Shown here piece by piece: positions 34,474 to 42,472 of a stretch of DNA of 42,668 nt. The stretch covers positions 1 through 42,668 of the forward strand of contig JAGCTY010000058.1 in assembly GCA_017963105.1 (NCBI GenBank), read 5' to 3'. The notes beneath the pieces were generated by a model. The model did not search any database and had not been told where the DNA came from. It saw only the letters and a program-made list of their open reading frames with translations. The first letter of the stretch is position 1. Each line of letters starts with the position of its first letter. The DNA is from Lentisphaeria bacterium (GTDB lineage: Bacteria; Verrucomicrobiota; Lentisphaeria; Victivallales; UBA1829). The translations under genes were made by a program, and so were the position numbers.

Positions 34474-34593
34474 CGTTGACAATGATGGAATTGAGAGCGG
34501 CCCGGCGACGGGAAACGCGTATATCGGAAGCATGGCGCGGGGCCGCCCCGCCCGCGGGAAGCACGTCGCCGCGGGCAGGAGTCCGGCACGATC
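34474..34593 (+). other. GC-rich hairpin cluster, possible small RNA or 3' structure
   Basis: No protein gene is supported. Two strong hairpins follow one another: GCGGGG with CCCCGC near 34535-34550, and CCCGCGG with CCGCGGG near 34551-34576. They lie downstream of the possible plus-strand TATAAT. They could equally be the 3' structure of the DUF1847 operon, which ends at 34594 on the other strand. There is no good U-tract in either direction directly behind the hairpins. Confidence 0.3.
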
Positions 34594-35328
34594 TTACTTT
34601 TTCTTTTTCCCGGCTTTTTGTTTTTTCGCGGCTTCCTCGGCCTCGACCGCCTCTTTGCGCGGCTCGGGGAAGGTCTTCTCGTCCAGTACGCGCTTGTAGT
34701 AGAACTTCGCGGTGTAGAGCGCGGCGGCTGGGTTATGCCCGAGCACGCGGTCTTTCACGATGAACGTGGTGACCGGGGCCTTGCTGTGGCGCGTGAAGAT
34801 CGCGTCGTGTCCGACGCACAGCCCGACCAGCACGTTGAGCTCCGCGCCCCACTCGTTGAGGATCTGCGCCTGAAGCGCCGGGTTGCAGCAGGATTCGTTG
34901 CAGCCGGGGCAGACCTTCAGGCCGTCGGGCAGCCCGATGTCACACTTGTCGACCGCTCCGACCTTGCAGATCACGGTCTTCGTCTCGATCCCGGCGGTGC
35001 GGACGATCTGAGCATAAAGAGAGGCTTCGTCGAGCAGGCCGATGCAGCTGGCGATGCCGAGCTTCTTCACGCCGAGCTTCTTGGCAAACCGGATGGTCTC
35101 TTCCAAACGGGTCAGGCGTCCGTAGTATTCGCCCTCGATCTCGGCGGCGGCGCGTGCGATGCGTCCATCCAGCGAATTGGAGCTGTACAGCTTTTTCGTC
35201 TGCTCGACGGCGCCCTTGTACTGTTCCGTGAGGCAGAAAGAGGGATATTGTTTTTCTTTGCGGTAGCAGTTCCGCACGGAACATTCGGAGCAGCTGAGGC
35301 TGCATGGTTGTTTCTTGGTCTTGGGCAT
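34594..35328 (-). CDS. DUF1847 Cys-rich (putative metal-binding) protein
   Basis: This 244-residue cytoplasmic protein has an N-terminal Cys cluster (CSLSCSECSVRNCYRKEKQY). Further Cys-rich sites are IASCIGLLDEA and KVCPGCNESCCNPALQAQIL, and a LVGLCVGHDAIFTRHSKAPV segment follows. This matches my recollection of DUF1847, a family common in anaerobes and thought to bind metal through its cysteines. The C-terminus is a Lys/Glu/Ala tail. Its ATG has AGGAGA upstream and is 54 bases behind the ABC ATPase gene, so it is probably the fourth gene of the importer operon. A role in handling the imported compound or its metal is inferred from position only. Confidence 0.85.
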   Translation of the reverse strand: MPKTKKQPCSLSCSECSVRNCYRKEKQYPSFCLTEQYKGAVEQTKKLYSSNSLDGRIARAAAEIEGEYYGRLTRLEETIRFAKKLGVKKLGIASCIGLLDEASLYAQIVRTAGIETKTVICKVGAVDKCDIGLPDGLKVCPGCNESCCNPALQAQILNEWGAELNVLVGLCVGHDAIFTRHSKAPVTTFIVKDRVLGHNPAAALYTAKFYYKRVLDEKTFPEPRKEAVEAEEAAKKQKAGKKKK

Positions 35329-35382
35329 GATCAGGGTCTCCTGAATTGAATGTGTTCAAGATTTAAGCGGGACGAAGGGGGG

Positions 35383-36186
35383 TCAGATGCCGTTTCCGGA
35401 GTGGAACGAGTCTTTCAAGTTCAGTTTTTCGTTCATGTCGGCGCGGTAGATGTCCATGATCCTCCGCTGGAGCGAAATGACGGATTCGTTTTCGAAGAGC
35501 TTTTCCCTGGGAAGCTGGCGGGAGACGGGGTTCTGTTCCAGCGCGATGACGCGTCCGGGCGAACTGCCGAGCACGGCGATCTCCGTCCCGAGGTACAGCG
35601 CCTCGTCGACGTCGTGCGTGACGAATACCACGGTACGGGCTCCGCGCGAATCCCGGTGAAGCTCCCGGACCAGGTCCTGGAGCATCGCCCGGTTCACGGG
35701 GTCGAGCGCGCCGAACGGCTCGTCCATGAGCAGGATTCTGCTCGGGACAGCAATGGCGCGGGCGATGGCGGCGCGCTGGCGCATGCCGCCGGAAAGCGCC
35801 GCCGGGTACTGGTTGAACACGCTGCCGAGCCCGACCATTTCCAGGTAGGATTCCGCCAGGTTGCGGATTTCCGCCTTGCTCTTCTGCGGGAAGGATGCCG
35901 ACAGCGCGAGAATCAGGTTCTTCCCTGTGGTCATCCAGGGGAAAAGCGAGTAGTCCTGAAACACCACGGAGCACGCCGGTTCCGGGCCGTCGACCGCTTT
36001 GCCGTCCACGAGGACGTCCCCGGAGGTCGGTTTCAGCAACCCGGCGATCGTCCGCAGGAGCGTGGACTTGCCGCAGCCGGACTGTCCGAGCAGGCAGAGG
36101 AACGCGCCGTCATGGACGGTGAGGTTGATCCGGTCCAGAATGGTTTTGCCGTGGAACGCCACGGATAAATCCTTGCACGCAATCAT
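35383..36186 (-). CDS. ABC transporter ATP-binding protein (NitT/TauT family)
   Basis: This 267-residue protein is the cytoplasmic motor of an ABC importer. Walker A is GQSGCGKS (34-41), the Q-loop is SVVFQDYSLFPWMT, the signature is LSGGMRQRAAIARA, Walker B is ILLMDEPFGALD and the H-loop is VFVTHDVDEAL. All residues needed for ATP hydrolysis are present. The start is ATG 36186, which overlaps the permease stop (ATGA, 36183-36186). Similarity in layout to the nitrate/taurine/alkanesulfonate importers is clear from the neighbouring permease and binding protein. Confidence 0.95.
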   Translation of the reverse strand: MIACKDLSVAFHGKTILDRINLTVHDGAFLCLLGQSGCGKSTLLRTIAGLLKPTSGDVLVDGKAVDGPEPACSVVFQDYSLFPWMTTGKNLILALSASFPQKSKAEIRNLAESYLEMVGLGSVFNQYPAALSGGMRQRAAIARAIAVPSRILLMDEPFGALDPVNRAMLQDLVRELHRDSRGARTVVFVTHDVDEALYLGTEIAVLGSSPGRVIALEQNPVSRQLPREKLFENESVISLQRRIMDIYRADMNEKLNLKDSFHSGNGI

Positions 36187-37073
36187 TCTCTGACCTCCTT
36201 GTAGCGCAGGATGCGCTTTTCGATCCGCTTGAACCCGGCGGAGATCGCCGTGATCACAAGCCCGATGAAGATGATGCCGACGATGACTCTGGCGTAGTCG
36301 CCGAAGTCGGCGCGGTCCTTCACGTACCACCCGAGCCCTTCCGTCGCGCCGATCAGCTCGGCGGCGGTCAGCAGCAGGAAGCTGAAAACGAGGCTCAGGG
36401 ACGCCCCGGTCAGGATCGACGGCATGGCGCCCGGAAGAAGCACGCGGAAGATGAACGTGCGGCGCTTCAGGTGGAGCATCCGGGCGGAGTCCAGCATGGT
36501 CTCCGGGATGTTCACGACGCCGGCGACGGTGTTCGCGAAGACCGGCCAGAACGCGCCGGACCAGATCACGAAGATCGAGGCGGCGCTGAAGCTCGGCAGC
36601 AGCCGGATGGCGTACGGGATGTACACGATCGGAGGAATCACGCTCAGGACCTTGCTGAACGGTTCCACGGCGTTGCGGAGGCGCGTGGAGCTGCCGACCA
36701 GCAGGCCGCCGGGGATCGCAGTCCCCAGCGACAGAAGGTACGCGGTCCCCAGCAGGTAGAGCGAGGAGAGCAGGCCGTGCGCCATGTCCTTCAGTTCGCC
36801 GAAGAACTGCCGCAGGACGGTTTCCGGGGCGGGGAAGTACACGGGATCAAGCAGCGGCCAGTCGGACGTGACCAGCTGCCACGCCAGCAAGAATCCTTCC
36901 AGGACAGCGGCCACGTCAATGATCGCGGTGCGGCGGGACTTGTCCCACACGAGGAGCGTCCGGACCAGGGCGGCGGCGGGGATCAGGACGCCCGCAGCGG
37001 CGATGAACCAGTCGTGTTTCCACACCGCCGCGGCGGCCAGGAGAATGAATTCGATGACGAGCAGTATCTTCAC
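36183..37073 (-). CDS. ABC transporter permease (NitT/TauT family)
   Basis: This 296-residue inner-membrane protein has about seven hydrophobic helices. The cytoplasmic coupling (EAA-like) region is SARMLHLKRRTFIFRVLLPG, followed by AMPSILTGASLSLVFSFLLL. The PAPETVLRQFFGELKDM segment before the core is typical of SsuC/TauC-type permeases. One extra N-terminal hydrophobic region (residues 1-45) is present. It lies between the lipoprotein and ATPase genes, 55 bases behind the former and overlapping the latter. Confidence 0.94.
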   Translation of the reverse strand: MKILLVIEFILLAAAAVWKHDWFIAAAGVLIPAAALVRTLLVWDKSRRTAIIDVAAVLEGFLLAWQLVTSDWPLLDPVYFPAPETVLRQFFGELKDMAHGLLSSLYLLGTAYLLSLGTAIPGGLLVGSSTRLRNAVEPFSKVLSVIPPIVYIPYAIRLLPSFSAASIFVIWSGAFWPVFANTVAGVVNIPETMLDSARMLHLKRRTFIFRVLLPGAMPSILTGASLSLVFSFLLLTAAELIGATEGLGWYVKDRADFGDYARVIVGIIFIGLVITAISAGFKRIEKRILRYKEVRE

Positions 37074-37128
37074 GATTCCACCTGAATTCGGATTTTTCGG
37101 TAATGATTCGAGGCTGAAAATACGTTCC

Positions 37129-38181
37129 TCAGTTGTTCGCCTTGAAGAAGGCGTCCATTTCTTTGTAGATGGGGTCGTCGGGATAGCGTTTCAGGACCTC
37201 GTCGAGGGCTTCCCGGTAGATCGTGGGGTCGATATGGTCGTCGATATGCACGTCGTTCTCCGGGAGGTAATCGATCTCCTTCATGGTCTCCCAGAAGTCG
37301 ACCGTGCCCTTCTTCAGCGGGTCGGGGTTGGACGTGAAGGTCCTGTTCGTGTAGGTGTCGGCCTTCAGCAGTTCAGGGTCCAGCTTGAACGCCTTCGCGA
37401 AGATCTGAATGGTCTCCGCCTCGTTCTCGCGGTAGAACTTGTATGCGCGGATCTCGGCGATGAGGTAGCGGCGGTAGATGTCGCGTTTCTTCTGAAGGTC
37501 CGGGGTATTGGCGATCAGGCGGCAGCAGGTATAGTCCGGCTGGAAGTCGGCGATATAGTTCGAGACTTCGAGGCCGAAGTTCTTCTTCGCGAGGGAGAAA
37601 TGGGGACTGAATACGATGCCTGCGTCCACGGCGCCCTTGTTCACGGCCTCCACGACGGCGCTCTGACCGCCGAATTCGATGATCTCCAGGTCCTTGTTCG
37701 GGTCGATCCCGGCCTTCTTCAGCGCGCCGCGGAAGATCACGTCGCCGGTGGAGAGTTTGCCGAGGCCGACCTTCTTGCCCTTGAAGTTGCTCAGGTCTTT
37801 GAACTTGTCGAGGTTCTCCGGCTTCACGATGATGGCCTGGCCGCCGATCATCATGCCGCCGAAAATCGTGAAGTCGACGCCGCGGGCGATGAACAGCAGC
37901 GGAGCCGCCGTGCCGAACGTGCCGACGTCAAGTTTCTGCGCCTGGACCGCAGAGCAGCCCTCGGCGGTCGTGTTGAACTGGAAGAGGTCGACGTCGAGGT
38001 TTTCCTCGTCGAAATAGCCCAGGTCCTTCGCGATGAAGTGAAGGCCGTGCGCGGGTTCGGCGAGGTAGCCGACGCGGACCTTGTCCTTGCCTGCTGCGTT
38101 TTCCTTGCCGCAGCCGGCGAGGAAGAAGGTCGAAAGGATCCCTGCGGCAAGCAGGGGGATGAGCGTATGTTTGATGTCCAT
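37129..38181 (-). CDS. ABC transporter substrate-binding lipoprotein (NMT1/SsuA-like)
   Basis: This 350-residue lipoprotein has a signal peptide ending in FFLAGC (lipobox). The mature part has the type II periplasmic-binding fold pattern of NMT1/SsuA/TauA proteins: VRVGYLAEPAHGLHFIAKDL, LDVGTFGTAAPLLFIARGVD and GKKVGLGKLSTGDVIFRGAL. It binds the transported solute outside the inner membrane. The start ATG 38181 has AAGGAG nine bases upstream; a TTG two codons earlier is less likely. It is the first gene of the importer operon. The ligand cannot be read from sequence; aliphatic sulfonates, nitrate-like anions and pyrimidine precursors are all carried by this family. Confidence 0.93.
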   Translation of the reverse strand: MDIKHTLIPLLAAGILSTFFLAGCGKENAAGKDKVRVGYLAEPAHGLHFIAKDLGYFDEENLDVDLFQFNTTAEGCSAVQAQKLDVGTFGTAAPLLFIARGVDFTIFGGMMIGGQAIIVKPENLDKFKDLSNFKGKKVGLGKLSTGDVIFRGALKKAGIDPNKDLEIIEFGGQSAVVEAVNKGAVDAGIVFSPHFSLAKKNFGLEVSNYIADFQPDYTCCRLIANTPDLQKKRDIYRRYLIAEIRAYKFYRENEAETIQIFAKAFKLDPELLKADTYTNRTFTSNPDPLKKGTVDFWETMKEIDYLPENDVHIDDHIDPTIYREALDEVLKRYPDDPIYKEMDAFFKANN

Positions 38182-38215
38182 GATCAATGTCTCCTTACAT
38201 GGTAGTGATTTTAGA

Positions 38216-38252
38216 TTGAAAGAAAGCCGCGGATGTTTGTCGCATCCGCGGC
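38216..38252 (-). terminator. Terminator of secretin operon 2
   Basis: On the minus strand a perfect 10-base stem, GCCGCGGATG with CATCCGCGGC (38226-38252), has a seven-base loop and is followed by TTTCTTTC. It lies just behind the last secretin gene and before the ABC importer operon, for which no good promoter is visible. Confidence 0.8.
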
Positions 38253-38275
38253 AGATGTGTTTGAATTACGCGGGA

Positions 38276-39898
38276 TTATTCGATCTTGCCGGAGTCGAGG
38301 CCGAACTGTTCGAACCCGAGGTTGGTGATCGGGTGTTCGATGCCGTGCGTCAGGCCGTCGTCGACCTCCTTCAGCTCGTCTTTGAGTTCCGCGGTGATGT
38401 TGTCGAACGGGGTGGCGAGTTCGGCGTGCACCGTGAGCACAAGCTCTGTCTCGCGGGCGGATTCGGATTCGGAGGAGAACGCCCAGCCGAGGATCGGGAT
38501 GTCCTTCAGGATCGGGAGGCCGGACACGCTGCGGACGATCTGCTTGCGCTTGATGCCGCCGATCACGAAGTCGCGGGCTTCGTAGCCGAGGTGGATTTCC
38601 GTCTCGAAACTGGACTCGCTGAGGCGCGGGGTGCCGTCGCTGTTCCAGCCGAGCAGGCTCACGCCGGAGACCTTCACGGGGAGGACGGACGCCTTGCCGG
38701 TCACGATCGGAGTGACTTCGAAGTTGAACTTGAAGCCCTGGGATGCCTTCGTGTTCTGGGCATTGCCGTGTTCGAGCGGGACATCGGCGCGGGCGGGCAG
38801 TTTCGGCTTGCCGTCGATCACGACGTCGCTGTTGATGGAGGTGTCCTTGATCGGATCCTCTTCCTCATAGAACAGGCCCGAGCCGACCGAAATTTCCGAT
38901 TTGCGGCGGTTTTTCGCCGTGATGGTGCCCTGCGTGACGACTTTCGCACGTCCGGTGGAGGTCAGGAAATCGAAGTACTTGGTGTTCCACTTCGGGTTGA
39001 AGTTGAAGAAGTCGGTGCGGCTGCTGTGGGAGCCGTTGATGCCGCCCGCGAAGGTGGTCGCCCAGTTGTTGCGGTAGCGGCCGCCGGCGGAGAAGAAGTC
39101 GACGCCGTCGTTGTTCTTCCAGCTCTGGAAGTCGACGCCGAGCTTGTCGTCATTCTCGGAGCTGATCTCGAGGAGCTGGTAGGACAGGCGGATTTCGGGC
39201 ATCGGCTTGTCATACTGTTCGAGCTGTTCCTTGATGGCGTTCCAGCTCCAGAAGGGAGCTGCGACGAACAACGCGTTCAGGCCGCCGTCGACGATCAGGT
39301 TATCCACGCCGTGCGTGAACTCGACGTCATTGCCGGACGCGCCGACGTTCTTCACCATTTCGCGGAGATTGGCGGCGGCATTCACCTTCGGGAAGTAGAT
39401 GAACCGCGCCTTGCCGCTGGTGTAGAGCATGCCGGGCTGGTCGAGCTCGGCGATGATCTCGTCGATGCTGTCGCCCTTGCCGTTGTTCTCGAACCGGTAG
39501 TCTTCGGCGGAGACCAGCACCACGCCGCGGCCGTCGTTGAACTTGACGGCGTCGACCTGGACCGGGCTTTGGTTGATCTGCACGCCCTTCACGACGTTCA
39601 GCAAATAGCCGCGGATCGCATAGGGACTGGCGTGTTTGAGCTCATAGAGCTTCGTGACGACGAAGGGGTCGGTGTTGCCGCGAACGAAATGGACCGCCTC
39701 GTCGGTGTCCTTCAGGTCCACGCGGATCTGCGTCTGGACCGTGCTGCTGCCGTAGCCCTCGGTCGGATTGTTGTTGCCGGCGTTCGTGCCGCCGGGGATG
39801 CCGCGCGGGATAACCTCAATGGTCTGGTCCTGGGCGGATATTGCGAGTGCCGAGGCGGAGATGGCGGCGGCGAGGAAGGATTTCAGAAAGATGTTCAT
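38276..39898 (-). CDS. Secretin-like protein, B member of pair 2
   Basis: This 540-residue protein has a signal peptide (MNIFLKSFLAAAISASALAI) and the same layout as the B protein of pair 1. The N-terminal ring segment is VVTKLYELKHASPYAIRGYL. The middle contains VDFQSWKNNDGVDFFSAGGR and FNFNPKWNTKYFDFLTSTGR, nearly identical to pair 1. The secretin end is RDFVIGGIKRKQIVRSVSGL, then PILKDIPILGWAFSSESES and TELVLTVHAELATP. A transporter ring in the outer membrane is expected. It begins 19 bases behind its A partner and is followed by a terminator, with no lipoprotein gene. The segment VNAAANLREMVKNVGASGND corresponds to the same region of the pair 1 protein (FVPARNLMPLIENVGMNIND). Confidence 0.86.
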   Translation of the reverse strand: MNIFLKSFLAAAISASALAISAQDQTIEVIPRGIPGGTNAGNNNPTEGYGSSTVQTQIRVDLKDTDEAVHFVRGNTDPFVVTKLYELKHASPYAIRGYLLNVVKGVQINQSPVQVDAVKFNDGRGVVLVSAEDYRFENNGKGDSIDEIIAELDQPGMLYTSGKARFIYFPKVNAAANLREMVKNVGASGNDVEFTHGVDNLIVDGGLNALFVAAPFWSWNAIKEQLEQYDKPMPEIRLSYQLLEISSENDDKLGVDFQSWKNNDGVDFFSAGGRYRNNWATTFAGGINGSHSSRTDFFNFNPKWNTKYFDFLTSTGRAKVVTQGTITAKNRRKSEISVGSGLFYEEEDPIKDTSINSDVVIDGKPKLPARADVPLEHGNAQNTKASQGFKFNFEVTPIVTGKASVLPVKVSGVSLLGWNSDGTPRLSESSFETEIHLGYEARDFVIGGIKRKQIVRSVSGLPILKDIPILGWAFSSESESARETELVLTVHAELATPFDNITAELKDELKEVDDGLTHGIEHPITNLGFEQFGLDSGKIE

Positions 39899-39917
39899 GG
39901 TTCACGTTCCTTTCTGC

Positions 39918-41468
39918 TCAGATGGTGCTGACGTTTGCATTTTTGCCGGGTTCGGCTTTTTCTTCCGCCGCGGCTTCTTCATCGGGATCGGGCACGGGGG
40001 CGGATTCGGTTTCAACAGGCACGATGTGGCCGTCCGGGTGGATGAGCGACGCTTCGGCGGTCACGACGATGTAGGTGCGCTCCTTGATGCTGGTGGTGGT
40101 GCCGAAGAGGTATTTCAGCACGGGGATCTTCACCAGGAACGGGATGCCGATGGTCTGCTCGACGTCGTTTTCCTTGATGTAGGAGGCGAGGAGCTTTTCG
40201 GTCTTGAACCCGAGGGTGAGCTCGCCGCCGACGGAACTGGAGTCGCCCAGTTCGTCGCCGCGGTTGCTGCGTTCCGTCACGCTCTTCGACGCGAGCTTGT
40301 ACGCGAACACCACGCCGCCGTTATTCTTCTCGTAGAACTCCTGCGAGGACGGGATTTCGCCCTTCGATTCGATCTCGTCCTCGGAGGCGCCGAAGCAGAT
40401 GACCGGGTTGATGACGGAGAGCGTGAGGCTGCTGTCGCCGCCGGTGACCACACTCGAACGGTCATCGTCGTCCTTCGTGATGTTTTCGTAGCCCGGGGTG
40501 AGCTGGGCGGTGTAAACTTTCGGGAGGTGCGTGTTCAGCGCGGGCAGTTCGTAGACCGGCGTGTTGATGAACGTCAGGTTCGCCTGCGCCGCCAACTTGG
40601 CGTTGCCGGACTGCTGGAGCACGCGGATGAAGCTCAGGTCGAACTTCGGCGCAGTGAAGAACCCGCCGTAGCCCCAGCCCGTAGAAAAGTCCTTCGTGAG
40701 GTCGACCAGCTGGGACACGCCGCCGATCACGTCGAAGACCGCCTCGGTAGAGAAGATCTTGCCGGTATCGAATCCGGCGCTGAAGATGTCGAGGCCGGGG
40801 CCGTTCTTCCATGCCAGGTAGTCCAGCCCGATGTCGCGCAGCTTGCTTTCGCGGATTTCATAGTATTTGAGGTGGAGCTCCACCTGGGGGAGCGGACGGT
40901 CCAGGTACTTGACCCAGGAGAGTGCCGCCAGCGCGGCGCCTTTGTCGTCTTTCCAGTAGATGGTGTTCGTGTCCTCGTTCAGGTACATCATCCCTTCGGG
41001 GGTCTTCAGCCCTTCGTTGATGATGCGGACGATGTCGGCGGCGGCGCGGTAGTTCGGGGTGTACGTGATGCGCGTGATGCCCGTGCCTTCGATGATGGAG
41101 CCGTTGGCGTCTTCCTTGCCCGGCTTGTCAAGCCCGGCGATCAGTTCGTCCACGTAGGGCAGGAAATCTTCGCCCGTCGAGACCAGAAGGTACTTCTTGT
41201 TGGTCTCGTAGTTGTTCACGCGTTCCACCTGCGAACGGTCGCTGTAGCGCTTGACCGCGGCGAGGATGAACGGGCGGATGTCCGTCGGCTTCGTGTATTT
41301 CAGCTCGTAGAGCTTGCTGGCGAAACGGACCTGCGCATCGTCCTGAAGCAGCTTGATGGTCCGGACTTCCTTCTCCGGTTCCTTTGCCGGTTCCTGCGCG
41401 GGCAGCAGCGACGCGCCCGCGATGCTTGCGCCCAGAAGGCGCGCGATCAGATGTTTATAGTTGGTCAT
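39918..41468 (-). CDS. Secretin-like protein, A member of pair 2
   Basis: This 516-residue protein has a signal peptide (about residues 1-24, ending LLPAQEPA) and is paralogous over its length to the A protein of pair 1. Shared blocks are ASKLYELKYTKPTDIRPFIL, TGITRITYTPNYR, NTIYWKDDKG and RDIGLDYLAWKNGPGLDIFS. The end is QTIGIPFLVKIPVLKYLFGT, followed by TYIVVTAEASLIHPDG. It ends in an acidic Glu/Ala/Pro tail. ATG 41468 has AGGAA upstream; the frame to 41552 adds Pro/Thr/His-rich residues before the signal peptide and is rejected. The promoter is about 310 bases upstream. Confidence 0.86.
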   Translation of the reverse strand: MTNYKHLIARLLGASIAGASLLPAQEPAKEPEKEVRTIKLLQDDAQVRFASKLYELKYTKPTDIRPFILAAVKRYSDRSQVERVNNYETNKKYLLVSTGEDFLPYVDELIAGLDKPGKEDANGSIIEGTGITRITYTPNYRAAADIVRIINEGLKTPEGMMYLNEDTNTIYWKDDKGAALAALSWVKYLDRPLPQVELHLKYYEIRESKLRDIGLDYLAWKNGPGLDIFSAGFDTGKIFSTEAVFDVIGGVSQLVDLTKDFSTGWGYGGFFTAPKFDLSFIRVLQQSGNAKLAAQANLTFINTPVYELPALNTHLPKVYTAQLTPGYENITKDDDDRSSVVTGGDSSLTLSVINPVICFGASEDEIESKGEIPSSQEFYEKNNGGVVFAYKLASKSVTERSNRGDELGDSSSVGGELTLGFKTEKLLASYIKENDVEQTIGIPFLVKIPVLKYLFGTTTSIKERTYIVVTAEASLIHPDGHIVPVETESAPVPDPDEEAAAEEKAEPGKNANVSTI

Positions 41469-41777
41469 GGATGGGGTTCCTGTGTTAGAGTGTTGGGGGG
41501 TTGTGTTTGTGGGGGGATGGTGCGTTATTCCGCGGCGAAACACGTGCAACATCGCATTCGGAGGACCATGAAGTCATAGAACACGGAGGGACGGGTTCTT
41601 TCGGGGAAGACGGGGGAGGGTGTGATTTCTTTGGTGAATTCTCCTTGGGCCTTGTGTTGTTGGGGGTGGATAAGTATGTGAAAGGCTACTGTTGTTTTCA
41701 AGATTCTGGCTTATATGCTACCAAATCGGTCGTATATAGTTTTCCAACACAAAAAAGAGTCGATATCTCTTCACGAT
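41469..41777 (-). other. Long untranslated leader of secretin operon 2
   Basis: About 310 transcribed bases precede the start codon, far longer than for operon 1 (about 75). No short reading frame with a ribosome site was found. A small hairpin (AAGAG...CTCTT) lies near 41754-41770. The last 60 bases are C-rich in the RNA, so the opposite DNA strand carries several runs of four to six G (41471-41520). No known riboswitch was recognised. Confidence 0.5.
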
Positions 41778-41783
41778 GCAATT

Positions 41784-41812
41784 AATATACCACCGAACTG
41801 ATCGTTTGTCAA
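41784..41812 (-). promoter_or_regulatory. Promoter of secretin operon 2
   Basis: On the minus strand a perfect TTGACA (plus positions 41807-41812) is followed after exactly 17 bases by TATATT (41784-41789). This is the best promoter match in the window. Confidence 0.8.
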
Positions 41813-42107
41813 GCAATTCACGACACAAAAGGTAGATTTTTATGAAAAAAGTTTCGTTTTGAGGGTATTCCGCGTGTGAATCACCGCCGGGTCACTACAA
41901 TTATGACACCTCACAAACACGCGCGGATGCGGGAGGGGACGAACTCCGGTTGGGGACATATTGAGGTAAAGCCCGAGGCAATCGAACGGCCGAATCTTTC
42001 ACAGAGGGAAACGGAGCGACGGCACGCAGTCCGAAAGAAAAAGGTACGAACGCGGATCGCGGAAACAACGGATCGGAACCTGCCCGGCCGCGCGGGCACA
42101 AAAAAAG
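41813..42107. other. Noncoding stretch between secretin operon 2 and tRNA-Lys
   Basis: No gene, known RNA or clear regulatory site was found. Open frames here lack ribosome sites and protein-like composition. A GC hairpin (GCCCGGCCGCGCGGGC) near 42081-42097 lies downstream of the tRNA, but its T run is on the wrong side for a standard terminator. Confidence 0.5.
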
Positions 42108-42180
42108 TGAGCTGGCAGGGACTCGAACCCTGGACCACCGCCTTAAAAGGGCGATGCTCTACCGACTGAGCTACCAGCCC
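42108..42180 (-). tRNA. tRNA-Lys (anticodon TTT)
   Basis: Read on the minus strand, the acceptor arm GGGCTGG pairs with CCAGCTC with one G-T pair. The D arm is GCTC/GAGC, the anticodon stem TCGCC/GGCGG holds loop CTTTTAA, and the T arm is CAGGG-TTCGAGT-CCCTG. The anticodon TTT (42145-42147) reads lysine AAA/AAG codons. The 3' CCA is not encoded. A probable promoter lies upstream: TTGCTT (42228-42233), 16 bases, TATTTT (42206-42211), minus strand. Confidence 0.96.
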
Positions 42181-42205
42181 ACGACAAAAAAACGTGAAAC
42201 GATAT

Positions 42206-42233
42206 AAAATACCACGTTTTTCCGAAAAAGCAA
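42206..42233 (-). promoter_or_regulatory. Probable tRNA-Lys promoter
   Basis: Minus-strand TTGCTT and TATTTT boxes are 16 bases apart and end about 25 bases before the mature tRNA. Confidence 0.5.
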
Positions 42234-42265
42234 ATGCAAAGAGAAAAAAAGCGGAAAAATCGCCG

Positions 42266-42350
42266 TTGTCCGTCTGCACGCGGAAGGGCTTATTCCGACC
42301 ACGATCAAAGCAAAGCATCTTCCCATTGTCCGTCTGTGCGCGGAAAGGGC
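42266..42350. repeat. Two direct repeats of about 24 bases, 60 bases apart
   Basis: TTGTCCGTCTG followed by a two-base variable step, then CGCGGAA and GGGC, occurs at 42266-42289 and again at 42326-42350. The copies differ at three positions. There are only two, and the spacer is not repeat-like, so this is not a CRISPR array. Confidence 0.7.
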
Positions 42351-42389
42351 GGTTGCCCCCCCCCGCGACTTGCCCGCGATGCCGGGAAT

Positions 42390-42441
42390 CCGCCGTTACG
42401 GAGACGATGATCCGGTTTTTCGGGAACGGCGGCGTTTTTTT
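42390..42441 (+). terminator. Orphan plus-strand terminator before guaB
   Basis: CCGCCGTT (42390-42397) pairs with AACGGCGG (42425-42432) and is followed by CG and seven T (42435-42441). No plus-strand gene precedes it after the tRNA, which is on the other strand. It implies a short upstream plus-strand transcript. Confidence 0.65.
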
Positions 42442-42472
42442 ATGAAAAAAACGTGCGTCGGAGCGGTTTGGA

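Noticed and set aside
38081-41579. Plus-strand frames of about 600 codons opposite secretin operon 2
   Set aside because: Same antisense effect; the minus-strand proteins are paralogous to operon 1, which proves their frame.
42078-42108. Terminator behind tRNA-Lys
   Set aside because: The T-run comes before the hairpin in the direction of transcription, so it is not a standard terminator.
42266-42350. Possible CRISPR remnant
   Set aside because: Only two imperfect repeats, no cas genes nearby.
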